From the NCBI GenBank assembly GCA_021204845.1, contig JAJPYT010000197.1:1-47400 (forward strand): a DNA stretch of 47,400 bases. Direction: 5' to 3'. Positions 24,006-32,688 of the stretch are shown here, in pieces. The notes beneath the pieces were generated by a model that worked only from the letters and a program-made list of their open reading frames with translations, was not told where the DNA came from and did not search any database. The translations under genes were made by a program, and so were the position numbers. Source of the stretch: Prevotellaceae bacterium (GTDB lineage: Bacteria; Bacteroidota; Bacteroidia; Bacteroidales; Bacteroidaceae). The stretch's first letter is position 1; every line of letters starts with the position of its first letter.

Positions 24006-25307
24006 ATGAGCCAAAATAAACCAAAACGTAATTGGATAGCTATCATCACGATGTTCTTCATCTTCGCGATGATATCGTTCGTGACTAACATGGCAGCCCC
24101 CTTCGGCAACATATGGGGCTTCACATACGAGTGGGCAAGCACGGCAGGCATGCTGATGAACTTCATAGCCTACCTCTTTATGGGAATACCCGCAGGTAAC
24201 ATGCTTATCAAGTACGGCTACAAGAAGACTGCCTTGATAGCCCTGCTCATCGGAGCTATAGGCTTGGGCGTGCAGTTGCTCTCCGGCATTGCGGGGGCTG
24301 GTGTTGCCATCTGCACCATAGGAGGTGTGGTCACTTGCCTCAATCTCTTTATCTACCTGCTGGGAGCGCTCATCTGCGGTTTCTGTGTGTGCATGCTTAA
24401 CACGGTGGTCAACCCCATGCTGAATCTGCTGGGTGGTGGCGGCAACACTGGCAACCAGCTCATTCAGGCTGGCGGTACCCTCAACTCACTCTCCGCCACT
24501 GTTACTCCCTTCCTTGCGGGATGGCTCGTGGGTACGCTCACTAAAGACTCCTTCCCCGACGTGGCGCCGCTCATAATCACGGGCATCTGCATCTTCCTGG
24601 CGGCTTTTGTGATAATAAGCTTCATAAAGATAGAGGAGCCGCAGGGCGATATGCGCAAGGTCACTTACGAGCATTCGCCGCTCTCCTTCCGCCACTGTCT
24701 CTTGGGCGTGATAGCAATCTTCTTCTACGTGGGAGTGGAACAGGCTACGCCAAGCATGATGAACCAGTGGATAAGCCGTATGCCCTTCGAGGGCGCAGCG
24801 GCGGTGGCTGGCTCTCTGGCGGCGATATATTGGCTGCTGATGCTCATAGGGCGCTTCATTAGCACGTTTATCTCTGGAGTTATCTCCACACGCACGCAAA
24901 TGATAGTGGTCTCCTCGGTGGGCATAATTCTCGTCGTGGCGGCGATATGCACTGGCAGCGTGGTGGCTACCCTTAACATAAACCTGGGCTTCATAAAGAT
25001 AGCAAATGCCGAGGTGCCGCTCTCTTGCGTGTTCATTTTCCTTTGTGGCATCTGCACCAGCATCATGTGGGGTGGTATATTTAACCTCTCCACCGAAGGT
25101 CTCGGCAAATACACTGCCAAAGCCTCTGGTCTGTTCATGACAATGGTGGTGGGCGGCGGCATAATGCCCTTCATTCAGGACCTCGCCCTGCGCCCCGTGC
25201 TGGGCTATCTGGGATCTTACTGGCTGATAGTGGCAATGTTGGCGTACATACTCTACTACAGTCTGATAGGCTGCAAGAACGTGAACAAGGACATCCCTGT
25301 TGATTAA
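24006..25307 (+). CDS. MFS sugar permease, glucose/galactose-fucose (FucP/GluP) type
   Basis: 433 residues with about 12 TM helices across the whole length, of the major facilitator superfamily and most like the fucose:H+ / glucose-galactose permeases of Bacteroidetes. The first loop contains NMAAPFGN and the 2-3 loop IKYGYKKTA. Between galM and galK, its likely substrate is galactose (glucose possible). Gaps to its neighbours are 35 and 40 bases, consistent with one transcript. Substrate is inferred from context only. Confidence 0.88.
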   Translation: MSQNKPKRNWIAIITMFFIFAMISFVTNMAAPFGNIWGFTYEWASTAGMLMNFIAYLFMGIPAGNMLIKYGYKKTALIALLIGAIGLGVQLLSGIAGAGVAICTIGGVVTCLNLFIYLLGALICGFCVCMLNTVVNPMLNLLGGGGNTGNQLIQAGGTLNSLSATVTPFLAGWLVGTLTKDSFPDVAPLIITGICIFLAAFVIISFIKIEEPQGDMRKVTYEHSPLSFRHCLLGVIAIFFYVGVEQATPSMMNQWISRMPFEGAAAVAGSLAAIYWLLMLIGRFISTFISGVISTRTQMIVVSSVGIILVVAAICTGSVVATLNINLGFIKIANAEVPLSCVFIFLCGICTSIMWGGIFNLSTEGLGKYTAKASGLFMTMVVGGGIMPFIQDLALRPVLGYLGSYWLIVAMLAYILYYSLIGCKNVNKDIPVD

Positions 25308-25347
25308 TCTGAAAAGACAAACATAACACACTTAACATTACAGAGAT

Positions 25348-26508
25348 ATGAAGTTGACAATAGACGATGTGAGAAGTCGCTTTATCAAGCACTTCGACGG
25401 GACAACGGGAAGCGTTTACGCCTCTCCTGGACGAATCAACCTAATCGGTGAACATACTGACTATAATAACGGTTATGTGTTCCCGGGCGCAGTGGAGCAG
25501 GGCATAATTGCCGAGCTGAAACCAAACGGCACGCGTACCGTGCAGGCTTATTCCATAGACCTGAAAGACCGCACAGAATTCTCCCTCGACGACGAGAAGG
25601 GACCAAGCGCCACGTGGGCACGATACATCTTCGGCGTGTGCCGTGAGATGATGGCTTTGGGTGTTCCCGTAGAAGGGTTCAACACAGCTTTCGCAGGCGA
25701 CGTTCCTTTGGGAGCCGGAATGTCGAGCTCAGCCGCGTTGGAGAGCACATACGCCTTCGCACTGAACGACATGTTTGGCGACAATAAGATTGAAAAGATG
25801 GAACTGGCTTTGGTGGGTCAGCGCACCGAGCACAAATATGTGGGCTGCAACTGCGGCATTATGGACCAGTTCGCAAGCGTCTTCGGCAAGAAGGGCTCGC
25901 TCATGCGACTCGACTGCCGCAGTGGCGAGTATGCCTACTTCCCCTGGGAGCCGAAGGGCTATAAGCTGATGCTGGTGAACAGCTGCGTGAAGCACGAGTT
26001 GGCTGGCTCGCCCTATAACGAGCGCCGCCTATCATGCGAGAAAGTAGCAGCCATCATCGGTAAGCACCATCCAGAGGTTAAGACACTGCGCGATGCCGAC
26101 ATGGCAATGCTCGACGAGGTAAAGCCGGAGATAAGCGACGAGGAATACCGCAGGGCACGCTACGTGATTGGTGAGGTGCAGAGAGTGCTGACTGTTTGCG
26201 ACGCTCTGCAGGCCGGCGACTACGAGACTGTGGGCAAGATGATGTATGAGACACACCATGGGCTGAGTAAGGAGTACGAGGTTAGCTGCGAAGAACTGGA
26301 CTTCCTGAACGACGTGGCGAAGGAAGAGGGCGTTACCGGCTCCCGCATCATGGGCGGTGGCTTCGGTGGCTGCACCATCAACCTGGTGGCAGAGGAACTA
26401 TACGACCACTTCAAGGAGGTTGTCAAGAAGCGCTTCGCCGAGAAATACGGCAAGGAACCCATTGTAATAGACGTGGTTGTGGGAGATGGCTCACGCAAAC
26501 TTTGCTGA
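25348..26508 (+). CDS. galK: Galactokinase
   Basis: Phosphorylates galactose at C1 with ATP, the first committed step of the Leloir pathway. GHMP kinase motifs are all visible: the galactokinase signature GRINLIGEHTDYNNG (29-43), the ATP loop LGAGMSSSAAL (about 116-126) and GGGFGGC near 342-348. 386 residues is the normal length. galT and galE are not in the window. A strong terminator follows 36 bases after the stop. Confidence 0.97.
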   Translation: MKLTIDDVRSRFIKHFDGTTGSVYASPGRINLIGEHTDYNNGYVFPGAVEQGIIAELKPNGTRTVQAYSIDLKDRTEFSLDDEKGPSATWARYIFGVCREMMALGVPVEGFNTAFAGDVPLGAGMSSSAALESTYAFALNDMFGDNKIEKMELALVGQRTEHKYVGCNCGIMDQFASVFGKKGSLMRLDCRSGEYAYFPWEPKGYKLMLVNSCVKHELAGSPYNERRLSCEKVAAIIGKHHPEVKTLRDADMAMLDEVKPEISDEEYRRARYVIGEVQRVLTVCDALQAGDYETVGKMMYETHHGLSKEYEVSCEELDFLNDVAKEEGVTGSRIMGGGFGGCTINLVAEELYDHFKEVVKKRFAEKYGKEPIVIDVVVGDGSRKLC

Positions 26509-26544
26509 TCCAGCGCTGCTACGATTTTAAGCAAAAAGCAAGAA

Positions 26545-26570
26545 GGATGCCTGCCCGGGCATCCTTTTTT
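26545..26570 (+). terminator. Intrinsic terminator of the galactose operon
   Basis: GGATGCC (26545-26551) and GGCATCC (26558-26564) form a perfect 7-bp stem around TGCCCG, followed by six T residues. It separates the galactose operon from the arabinose operon. Confidence 0.92.
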
Positions 26571-26595
26571 CGCTTCTTTAAGAAAAAAAGTGTGG

Positions 26596-26651
26596 TTCAA
26601 ACACAATCTTTTTGTTATTTTTGTTATATTTGTAAGGTAAATGTGTTTAAA
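26596..26651 (+). promoter_or_regulatory. Promoter and possible AraR operator of the arabinose operon
   Basis: Two overlapping -7 candidates, TATTTTTG (26616-26623) and TATATTTG (26625-26632), lie 40-60 bases before the mutarotase gene. They are flanked by an inverted pair, TTCAAACACA at 26596-26605 and TGTGTTTAAA at 26642-26651 (9 of 10 bases complementary). The arrangement suits a repressor such as the AraR-like protein encoded downstream; that link is an inference. No good -33 box is seen. Confidence 0.5.
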
Positions 26652-26674
26652 TCATTAATCAAAGACATAGTACT

Positions 26675-27886
26675 ATGAAAAGGGTTTTTAAAAGCTTGAT
26701 GCTCTCTGGAGCGCTTGCAACCGCTCTGGCTGCCTGCACTAGCCAGCAAGAGATGGGCGGTGAACTGACGAAATCTGGGCTCAATCCCCAGGATTTCGAC
26801 ACAGTTTACGTTGATTCCATCCAGGGAGAAAAAGAAGTGCATCTGTATGCTCTGCACAACGAGAGTGGGATGGAGGTGTGTGTGACTAACTTCGGAGGTC
26901 GTGTGGTCTCCATCGTGGTGCCTGACAAGGACGGTAACCCGACGGATGTCGTGCTGGGCTATCCCACAGCCGCAGACTACTTCCCAGAGGTTCATGCCAG
27001 TGACTTTGGCTCGTCGGTAGGCCGTTATGCCAATCGCATACAGAACGGCAAGTTGCCCATCAATGGCGACACCATACAGCTGGCACAGAACAACTATGGT
27101 CACTGCCTGCATGGCGGACTGCACGGATGGATGTATCAGGTGTATGACGCTGAACAGGTGGACGACAGCACACTGAAGCTCTCTCTCACAGCCCCTGACG
27201 GCGAGAATAACTTCCCTGGAGAGGTGAAGGTGACCGTAACAATGAAAGTGACCGAGGACAACGCCCTTGACATAACTTATGAAGGCACGACGGACAAGAC
27301 AACTGTGCTAAACATGACGAACCACAGCTACTTCAACCTGAACGGCGACCCGACGCAGCCTATCACAAACTGCATCGCCCAGATAAATGCGGACCAGTAT
27401 ACCCCAACTGACAACACCTACATGACAACTGGAGAGATAGCCCCTGTTGAGGGAACTCCTTTTGATTTCACTCAGCCGAAGGAAATAGGCGCTGACTTCA
27501 TTTGCGACGAGCCTGCCGAGGCACTGGTGGCAATAGAGGATGGCGAGGACCACACAGGTTATGATCATAACTGGGTGCTGAACACTTATAAGGACGGTCA
27601 GGGTGACGACTCACAAGTTTGCGCCACGGTTTATAGCCCCATAACAGGCATACAGTTGGACGTTTACACCAACGAGCCAGGTATACAGTTCTACACGGGC
27701 AACTTCCAGAATGGCACCGTAGTGGGCAAGAAAGGCATAGCATATCCGAAGAACGCCGCTTTCTGCTTAGAGTCACAGAAATTCCCCGACACACCTAACA
27801 AGCCTGACTGGCCGACTTGCATTTTGAATCCAGGAGAGAAGTATTACAGCCATTGCGTGTTCAAGTTCTCCATCCACGAAGAATAA
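26675..27886 (+). CDS. galM: Aldose 1-epimerase, predicted lipoprotein
   Basis: Mutarotase family enzyme with an export signal and lipobox ALAAC (Cys21), so it should act in the periplasm or at the outer membrane. Conserved parts: GRYANRI, NYGHCLHGG, MTNHSYFNL and the catalytic Glu in EPGIQFYTGN. 403 residues. It is the first gene of the arabinose operon and is followed after 34 bases by the SSS transporter, so it may supply the anomer that the transporter takes. Its sugar preference (arabinose, galactose or xylose) cannot be read from the sequence. Confidence 0.93.
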   Translation: MKRVFKSLMLSGALATALAACTSQQEMGGELTKSGLNPQDFDTVYVDSIQGEKEVHLYALHNESGMEVCVTNFGGRVVSIVVPDKDGNPTDVVLGYPTAADYFPEVHASDFGSSVGRYANRIQNGKLPINGDTIQLAQNNYGHCLHGGLHGWMYQVYDAEQVDDSTLKLSLTAPDGENNFPGEVKVTVTMKVTEDNALDITYEGTTDKTTVLNMTNHSYFNLNGDPTQPITNCIAQINADQYTPTDNTYMTTGEIAPVEGTPFDFTQPKEIGADFICDEPAEALVAIEDGEDHTGYDHNWVLNTYKDGQGDDSQVCATVYSPITGIQLDVYTNEPGIQFYTGNFQNGTVVGKKGIAYPKNAAFCLESQKFPDTPNKPDWPTCILNPGEKYYSHCVFKFSIHEE

Positions 27887-27920
27887 TCTCAAATCTAAAA
27901 CTTAATAATAAAACATCACA

Positions 27921-29645
27921 ATGAATTGGACCTCAAATGAATTTGTTTGGTTAGACTGGGTGATACTCGCCATCGGTATCATAGGCGTTGTATGGGGCGT
28001 GTACCACGCCATAATGAAAGACAAAAAGGCACAAAAGGGTGCCGACTCCTCAGCCTACCTCTTTGGAAAGGGAGAACCCTGGTACGTAATCGGTATGGCA
28101 ATCTTCGCCGCCAATATCGGTTCGGAGCATCTGGTCGGACTGGCCGGCACGGGAGCAAAGAGTGGTGTCGGTATGGCACATTGGGAGATGCAAGGCTGGA
28201 TGATTCTTATCTTGGGTTGGCTCTTCGTCCCCTTCTATCAGTTGCTAATCAACAAGATGGGAAAGATTATCACCATGCCCGACTTCCTGAAGTTCCGTTA
28301 TACCAAGGCTACGGGCTCATGGCTATCCATAATCACGTTGGTGGCTTATGTGCTCACTAAGGTCAGCGTGACAGCCTACACAGGCGGTATCTTTTTCGAG
28401 TTCCTGCTGGGCATACCTTTCTGGTACGGTGCTATAGGACTTATAATCATTACTTGTATCTTTACGGTGTTTGGCGGAATGAAGGGAGTGATGACTCTTT
28501 CCTCGATACAGACTCCTATTCTTATCATCGGTTCCTTCCTGGTATTGTTCCTCGGACTGGCGGCTCTCGGTGGCGGCAGCATCACCTCTGGCTGGTCAAA
28601 TATGATGAACTATTGCGGGCAGCTTAACAATGGCTACGGAACGACCCACATGTTCCACTGGGATCCGGGTGACAGCATGTATCAAGAATATCCTGGCTTT
28701 GTAGTGTTCATCGGAGCTTCTATTATAGGTTTCTGGTATTGGTGCACCGACCAGCACATCGTTCAGCGTGTGCTCGGTCAGCGCCCGGGAGAGGATAATA
28801 AAGCCGTTATAGCACGTGCCCGCCGTGGTACCATTGCTGCTGGCTTCTTCAAGATTCTCCCTTGCTTCATGTTCTTGATTCCTGGCATGGTTTGTGCCGC
28901 CTTGGCTTCGCAAGGTGCCGTTAACTTGGAGAACACAGACGCTGCCTTCGCCATCATGGTTAAGCACATACTCCCAGCGGGTGTGAAGGGAATAGTGACT
29001 ATAGGTTTTGTCTGCGCCCTTGTGGCTTCTCTGGCAGCCTTCTTCAACAGTTGTGCCACTCTGTTCACCGAGGACTTCTACAAACCTCTGAAGAAAGGCA
29101 AGAGCGAGGCTCACTACGTGTTAGTCGGTCGTATTGCCACTGTGGTAGTCGTTATTCTTGGCTTTATTTGGATTCCAGTAATGATGAGCCTTGGTAGCCT
29201 CTATGATTATCTTCAGGGCATACAGTCGCTGCTTGCGCCGGCAATGGTGTCTGTGTTTGCTCTTGGTATCTTCAGCAAGAGAATTACGCCTAAAGCAGGT
29301 GAGTGGGGTATGGTAGGTGGTTTCATAATAGGTATGATTCGCCTGATTACTAACGTTATAACTGATACTGGCAAAGCTCAGATGGAGGGCGCTTTCTGGG
29401 ACTGCACCCGCTGGTTCTGGCACACCAACTGGCTCGTCTTCGAGTGCTGGCTGCTTGTCTTCATCATCGTAATGATGTTTGTGGTTTCCATGTTCACCGC
29501 CAAGCCAAGTCAGGCGCAGATCGACGCTATCACATTCACTAAAGACTATAAGAAAACTATCAAGGAGAGTTTTGGCGTATGGGATATTGTCGGCACGCTT
29601 GTCGTAGTAGGTCTCTGCGCCGCTTTCTATGCATATTTCTGGTAA
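27921..29645 (+). CDS. Sodium:sugar symporter (SSS family), likely arabinose uptake
   Basis: 574 residues, about 14 TM helices, of the SSS/SGLT family. Family features include IGSEHLVGLAGTGAKSG in the first helices, GGMKGVMTLSSIQTP near 190-204 and QHIVQRVLGQR near 283-293. It lies between a lipoprotein mutarotase and the arabinose regulator and catabolic genes, so L-arabinose is the likely substrate, as in the corresponding Bacteroides thetaiotaomicron operon. A broad pentose/hexose specificity is possible. Confidence 0.92.
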   Translation: MNWTSNEFVWLDWVILAIGIIGVVWGVYHAIMKDKKAQKGADSSAYLFGKGEPWYVIGMAIFAANIGSEHLVGLAGTGAKSGVGMAHWEMQGWMILILGWLFVPFYQLLINKMGKIITMPDFLKFRYTKATGSWLSIITLVAYVLTKVSVTAYTGGIFFEFLLGIPFWYGAIGLIIITCIFTVFGGMKGVMTLSSIQTPILIIGSFLVLFLGLAALGGGSITSGWSNMMNYCGQLNNGYGTTHMFHWDPGDSMYQEYPGFVVFIGASIIGFWYWCTDQHIVQRVLGQRPGEDNKAVIARARRGTIAAGFFKILPCFMFLIPGMVCAALASQGAVNLENTDAAFAIMVKHILPAGVKGIVTIGFVCALVASLAAFFNSCATLFTEDFYKPLKKGKSEAHYVLVGRIATVVVVILGFIWIPVMMSLGSLYDYLQGIQSLLAPAMVSVFALGIFSKRITPKAGEWGMVGGFIIGMIRLITNVITDTGKAQMEGAFWDCTRWFWHTNWLVFECWLLVFIIVMMFVVSMFTAKPSQAQIDAITFTKDYKKTIKESFGVWDIVGTLVVVGLCAAFYAYFW

Positions 29646-29661
29646 ATTGGGAAAAAGAGGT

Positions 29662-29686
29662 GGCAGGGAATCTTTTCCTTGCTGCC
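29662..29686 (+). terminator. Weak stem-loop after the symporter gene
   Basis: GGCAG/CTGCC with an inner GGAA/TTCC and a three-base bulge, followed by only three T residues. It may cause partial termination or mRNA processing between the transporter and the regulator gene, not a full stop. Confidence 0.35.
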
Positions 29687-29725
29687 TTTAGCAAAAAAGC
29701 ATCTCTATATTAAAAACATAAAAAT

Positions 29726-30406
29726 ATGAACAAAGATTTCTATGAAAAGAACCCCAAGTTCTACGTTGCAGTGGATTGTATAATCTTCGGCTACATCGAT
29801 GACCGGCTTAAAGTGTTGTTGCAGAAGCGTGACTTCGAGCCCTTCTCGGGCGAGCTGAGTGTCGAGGGAGGCTTCGTGCAAGAGGGAGAGAATATAGATG
29901 ATGCGGCTCTACGTGTGCTCTACGAACGGACTGGCATTAAGGATGTTTATATCAACCAGGTCGGCACTTTTGGCAAAGTTGACAGAGACCCAGTGGACCG
30001 CGTCATATCTACGGCCTACTCTTGCCTTATCGACATTCACTTGTGCGACAGCGAGATTGTTGAGCGACATCACGGAATGTGGGTAGATGTGGACAACCTG
30101 CCCCCCTTGCATTTCGGTCACGACGAAATGGTGAGACAGGCTCTCTTACAGTTGCAGACGAGCATAGGGAGAAAGCCCATAGGCTTCCACTTGCTCCCGC
30201 CCCTGTTCACTCTCACGCAGTTGCAGAAACTTTACGAGGCTGTGTTGGGAGAGAAGATAGACAAACGCAACTTCCGTAAGCGTATATCCGAGATGTCTTT
30301 CATCGAAAAGACCAATCAGATAGATAAGGAGCATAGCAAGAGGGGAGCAGTGTACTATAAATATAATGAGGAACTCTATAAACTAATAAACAAATTTAGA
30401 TTGTAA
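29726..30406 (+). CDS. araR: AraR-like Nudix-fold transcriptional regulator
   Basis: 226 residues: a Nudix-hydrolase fold (about 10-140) and a C-terminal winged-helix DNA-binding domain (about 150-226). The Nudix box is degenerate: [23 protein letters not shown] lacks the Glu residues of REUxEExGU that bind metal, so it should bind a ligand rather than hydrolyse it. This agrees with AraR of B. thetaiotaomicron, a Nudix-type regulator that senses L-arabinose. It is encoded in the operon it probably controls. araD follows after four bases. Confidence 0.88.
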   Translation: MNKDFYEKNPKFYVAVDCIIFGYIDDRLKVLLQKRDFEPFSGELSVEGGFVQEGENIDDAALRVLYERTGIKDVYINQVGTFGKVDRDPVDRVISTAYSCLIDIHLCDSEIVERHHGMWVDVDNLPPLHFGHDEMVRQALLQLQTSIGRKPIGFHLLPPLFTLTQLQKLYEAVLGEKIDKRNFRKRISEMSFIEKTNQIDKEHSKRGAVYYKYNEELYKLINKFRL

Positions 30407-30410
30407 CGAT

Positions 30411-31121
30411 ATGTTAGAAGAACTGAAAGAAAAGGTATACAAAGCAAATCTTGATCTGGTTAGGCAAGGCTTGGTCATCTTCACGTGGGGAAACGTGAGT
30501 GGAATAGACCGTGAGAAAGGGCTTGTAGTGATCAAGCCCAGTGGCGTAAGTTACGATGTTATGAAGCCAGGGGATATGGTTGTCGTTGACCTTAAGTCTG
30601 GCGGAGTCGTGGAAGGTGTGCTTAATCCTTCGAGCGACACACCCACGCATCTGGTGCTATATCGCTCTTTCCCTAATATTAAGGGTGTGGTTCATACCCA
30701 CAGCACCTATGCCACTGCGTTTGCGCAGGCTGGTCGCGACATTCCCAACATCGGCACGACGCACGCCGACTACTTCTACAAGGACATCCCATGCACGCGC
30801 GACATGACGGAGGCTGAGGTAAAAGGTCAGTATGAGCTTGAGACTGGCAACGTGATTGTGGACGAAATATTGAACATCCGTAAGATTAATCCTGATCACA
30901 CACCCGCTGTCCTGGTTAAAAACCACGGACCCTTTAGTTGGGGCACAAGTCCCGACAATGCTGTTTATAACGCAAAAGTGATGGAGCAGTGTGCAAAGAT
31001 GGCCTTCGTGGCTCTCTCTGTTAATCCTGACTTGACAATGAATCCTCTGTTGGTGGAGAAGCACTACATGAGGAAACATGGACCTAACGCATATTACGGA
31101 CAGAAAGGACAAAAACATTAA
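30411..31121 (+). CDS. araD: L-ribulose-5-phosphate 4-epimerase
   Basis: Converts L-ribulose-5-P to D-xylulose-5-P. Class II aldolase/epimerase fold; the metal ligands are Asp76 in SSDTPTH, His95 and His97 in VHTHS, and His172 in NHGPFSWG. 236 residues is the AraD length. It is set in the order araR-araD-araA-araB, which supports AraD over related sugar aldolases. Confidence 0.95.
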   Translation: MLEELKEKVYKANLDLVRQGLVIFTWGNVSGIDREKGLVVIKPSGVSYDVMKPGDMVVVDLKSGGVVEGVLNPSSDTPTHLVLYRSFPNIKGVVHTHSTYATAFAQAGRDIPNIGTTHADYFYKDIPCTRDMTEAEVKGQYELETGNVIVDEILNIRKINPDHTPAVLVKNHGPFSWGTSPDNAVYNAKVMEQCAKMAFVALSVNPDLTMNPLLVEKHYMRKHGPNAYYGQKGQKH

Positions 31122-31149
31122 TTAATAGTAATCTTTAAATTTAATAGCT

Positions 31150-32685
31150 ATGTACGAGAATTTTGAAATTTGGTGGGTGACTGGCGCACAGTTGCTCTAC
31201 GGAGGTGAGACAGTAAAAATAGTAGATGGCCACTCTCAGGAGATGGTTGCGGGGCTTAACGCAAGCGGCAACATCCCGGTGAAGATTGTCTATAAGGGCA
31301 CGGCCAACAGTTCCAAGGAAGTGGAAACTGTGATGAAGGCAGCTAACAACGACGAGAAGTGCATCGGCATTATCACATGGATGCACACCTTCTCTCCTGC
31401 CAAGATGTGGATTAAGGGCTTGCAGGCTCTCCAGAAGCCTTTGCTGCACTTCCACACGCAGTATAACCAGGAGATTCCCTGGGACACGATGGACATGGAC
31501 TTCATGAATCTGAACCAGAGCGCACACGGTGACCGCGAGTTTGGTCACATCTGCGCGCATCTGCGCAAGCCTCGCAAGGTGGTAAGCGGCTACTGGAAGG
31601 ACGAGAAGCCCCAGAAGGCTATTGCCGTTTGGGCACGCGTTTCCGCCGCCTGGGCTGACGCTCACGACATGCGCATCCTGCGCTTTGGCGACCAGATGAA
31701 CAATGTTGCCGTGACGGATGGTGACAAGGTCGAGGCTGAGGTACGTCTTGGCTACCACGTTGATTATTATCCCGTAAGCTCCCTGATGGAATATTACAAG
31801 AAGGTGACCGACGCTGAGATCGACGCTTTGGTTGAGGAGTACAAGAAGCTCTATACCATAAAGATTGACGAGTCTGGCGAAGAGGTTTATTGGGAGAAGG
31901 TAAGGAATAGCGCAAAGGCAGAGATAGCTCTTCGCAGAGTGTTGAAGGACGAGGGCGCGAAGGGCTTTACCACTAACTTTGATGACCTGGGCGGTGCTGA
32001 CGTTGACGATCCTCACTTCTTGGGCTTTGACCAGATTCCTGGCTTGGCTTCACAGCGCTTGATGGCTGAGGGTTACGGTTTTGGTGCTGAAGGCGACTGG
32101 AAGACCGCCGCTCTCTATCGCACCGTATGGTTTATGACTCAGGGCATGGGCAAGGGCTGCTCCTTCTTAGAGGATTACACATTGAACTTCGACGGTGCCA
32201 ACAGTGCTATCCTGCAATCACACATGCTGGAGGTTTGCCCGCTCGTCGCAGCTAACAAGCCTCGCCTGGAGGTTCACTTCCTCGGCATAGGCATACGCAA
32301 GAGCCAGACCGCTCGCCTCGTGTTCGACAGCAAGACTGGCGACGGTGTCACAGCTACCGTAATAGACCTTGGCAATCGCTTCCGCCTGATTGTGAATGAC
32401 GTTAAGTGCATAGCTCCGAAGCCACTGCCAAAACTCCCTGTTGCCAACGCCCTGTGGATTCCGCAGCCTAACTTCGAGGTAGGAACAGAGGCTTGGATTC
32501 TGGCGGGTGGCACTCACCACAGTGCAATGTCTTACGACATTACCCCAGAGTTCTGGGAAGACTATGCCGAGATTGCAGGTATCGAGATGGTGCACATCAA
32601 CAAGAACACCACCGTGGCTGAGATTAAGCGCGAGCTTCGCAATGGTGAGATTTATTACATGTTGAACCGCTCAGTACTGCTCTAA
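31150..32685 (+). CDS. araA: L-arabinose isomerase
   Basis: Mn-dependent isomerase that turns L-arabinose into L-ribulose. 511 residues with no signal peptide. The expected metal ligands are seen: Glu in GAEGDWKTAA (about 313), Glu in FLEDYTLNF (about 340), His in LQSHMLEV (about 358) and His in GGTHHSAM (about 457). Flanking araD and araB leave little doubt. araB follows after three bases. Confidence 0.97.
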   Translation: MYENFEIWWVTGAQLLYGGETVKIVDGHSQEMVAGLNASGNIPVKIVYKGTANSSKEVETVMKAANNDEKCIGIITWMHTFSPAKMWIKGLQALQKPLLHFHTQYNQEIPWDTMDMDFMNLNQSAHGDREFGHICAHLRKPRKVVSGYWKDEKPQKAIAVWARVSAAWADAHDMRILRFGDQMNNVAVTDGDKVEAEVRLGYHVDYYPVSSLMEYYKKVTDAEIDALVEEYKKLYTIKIDESGEEVYWEKVRNSAKAEIALRRVLKDEGAKGFTTNFDDLGGADVDDPHFLGFDQIPGLASQRLMAEGYGFGAEGDWKTAALYRTVWFMTQGMGKGCSFLEDYTLNFDGANSAILQSHMLEVCPLVAANKPRLEVHFLGIGIRKSQTARLVFDSKTGDGVTATVIDLGNRFRLIVNDVKCIAPKPLPKLPVANALWIPQPNFEVGTEAWILAGGTHHSAMSYDITPEFWEDYAEIAGIEMVHINKNTTVAEIKRELRNGEIYYMLNRSVLL

Positions 32686-32688
32686 GCC

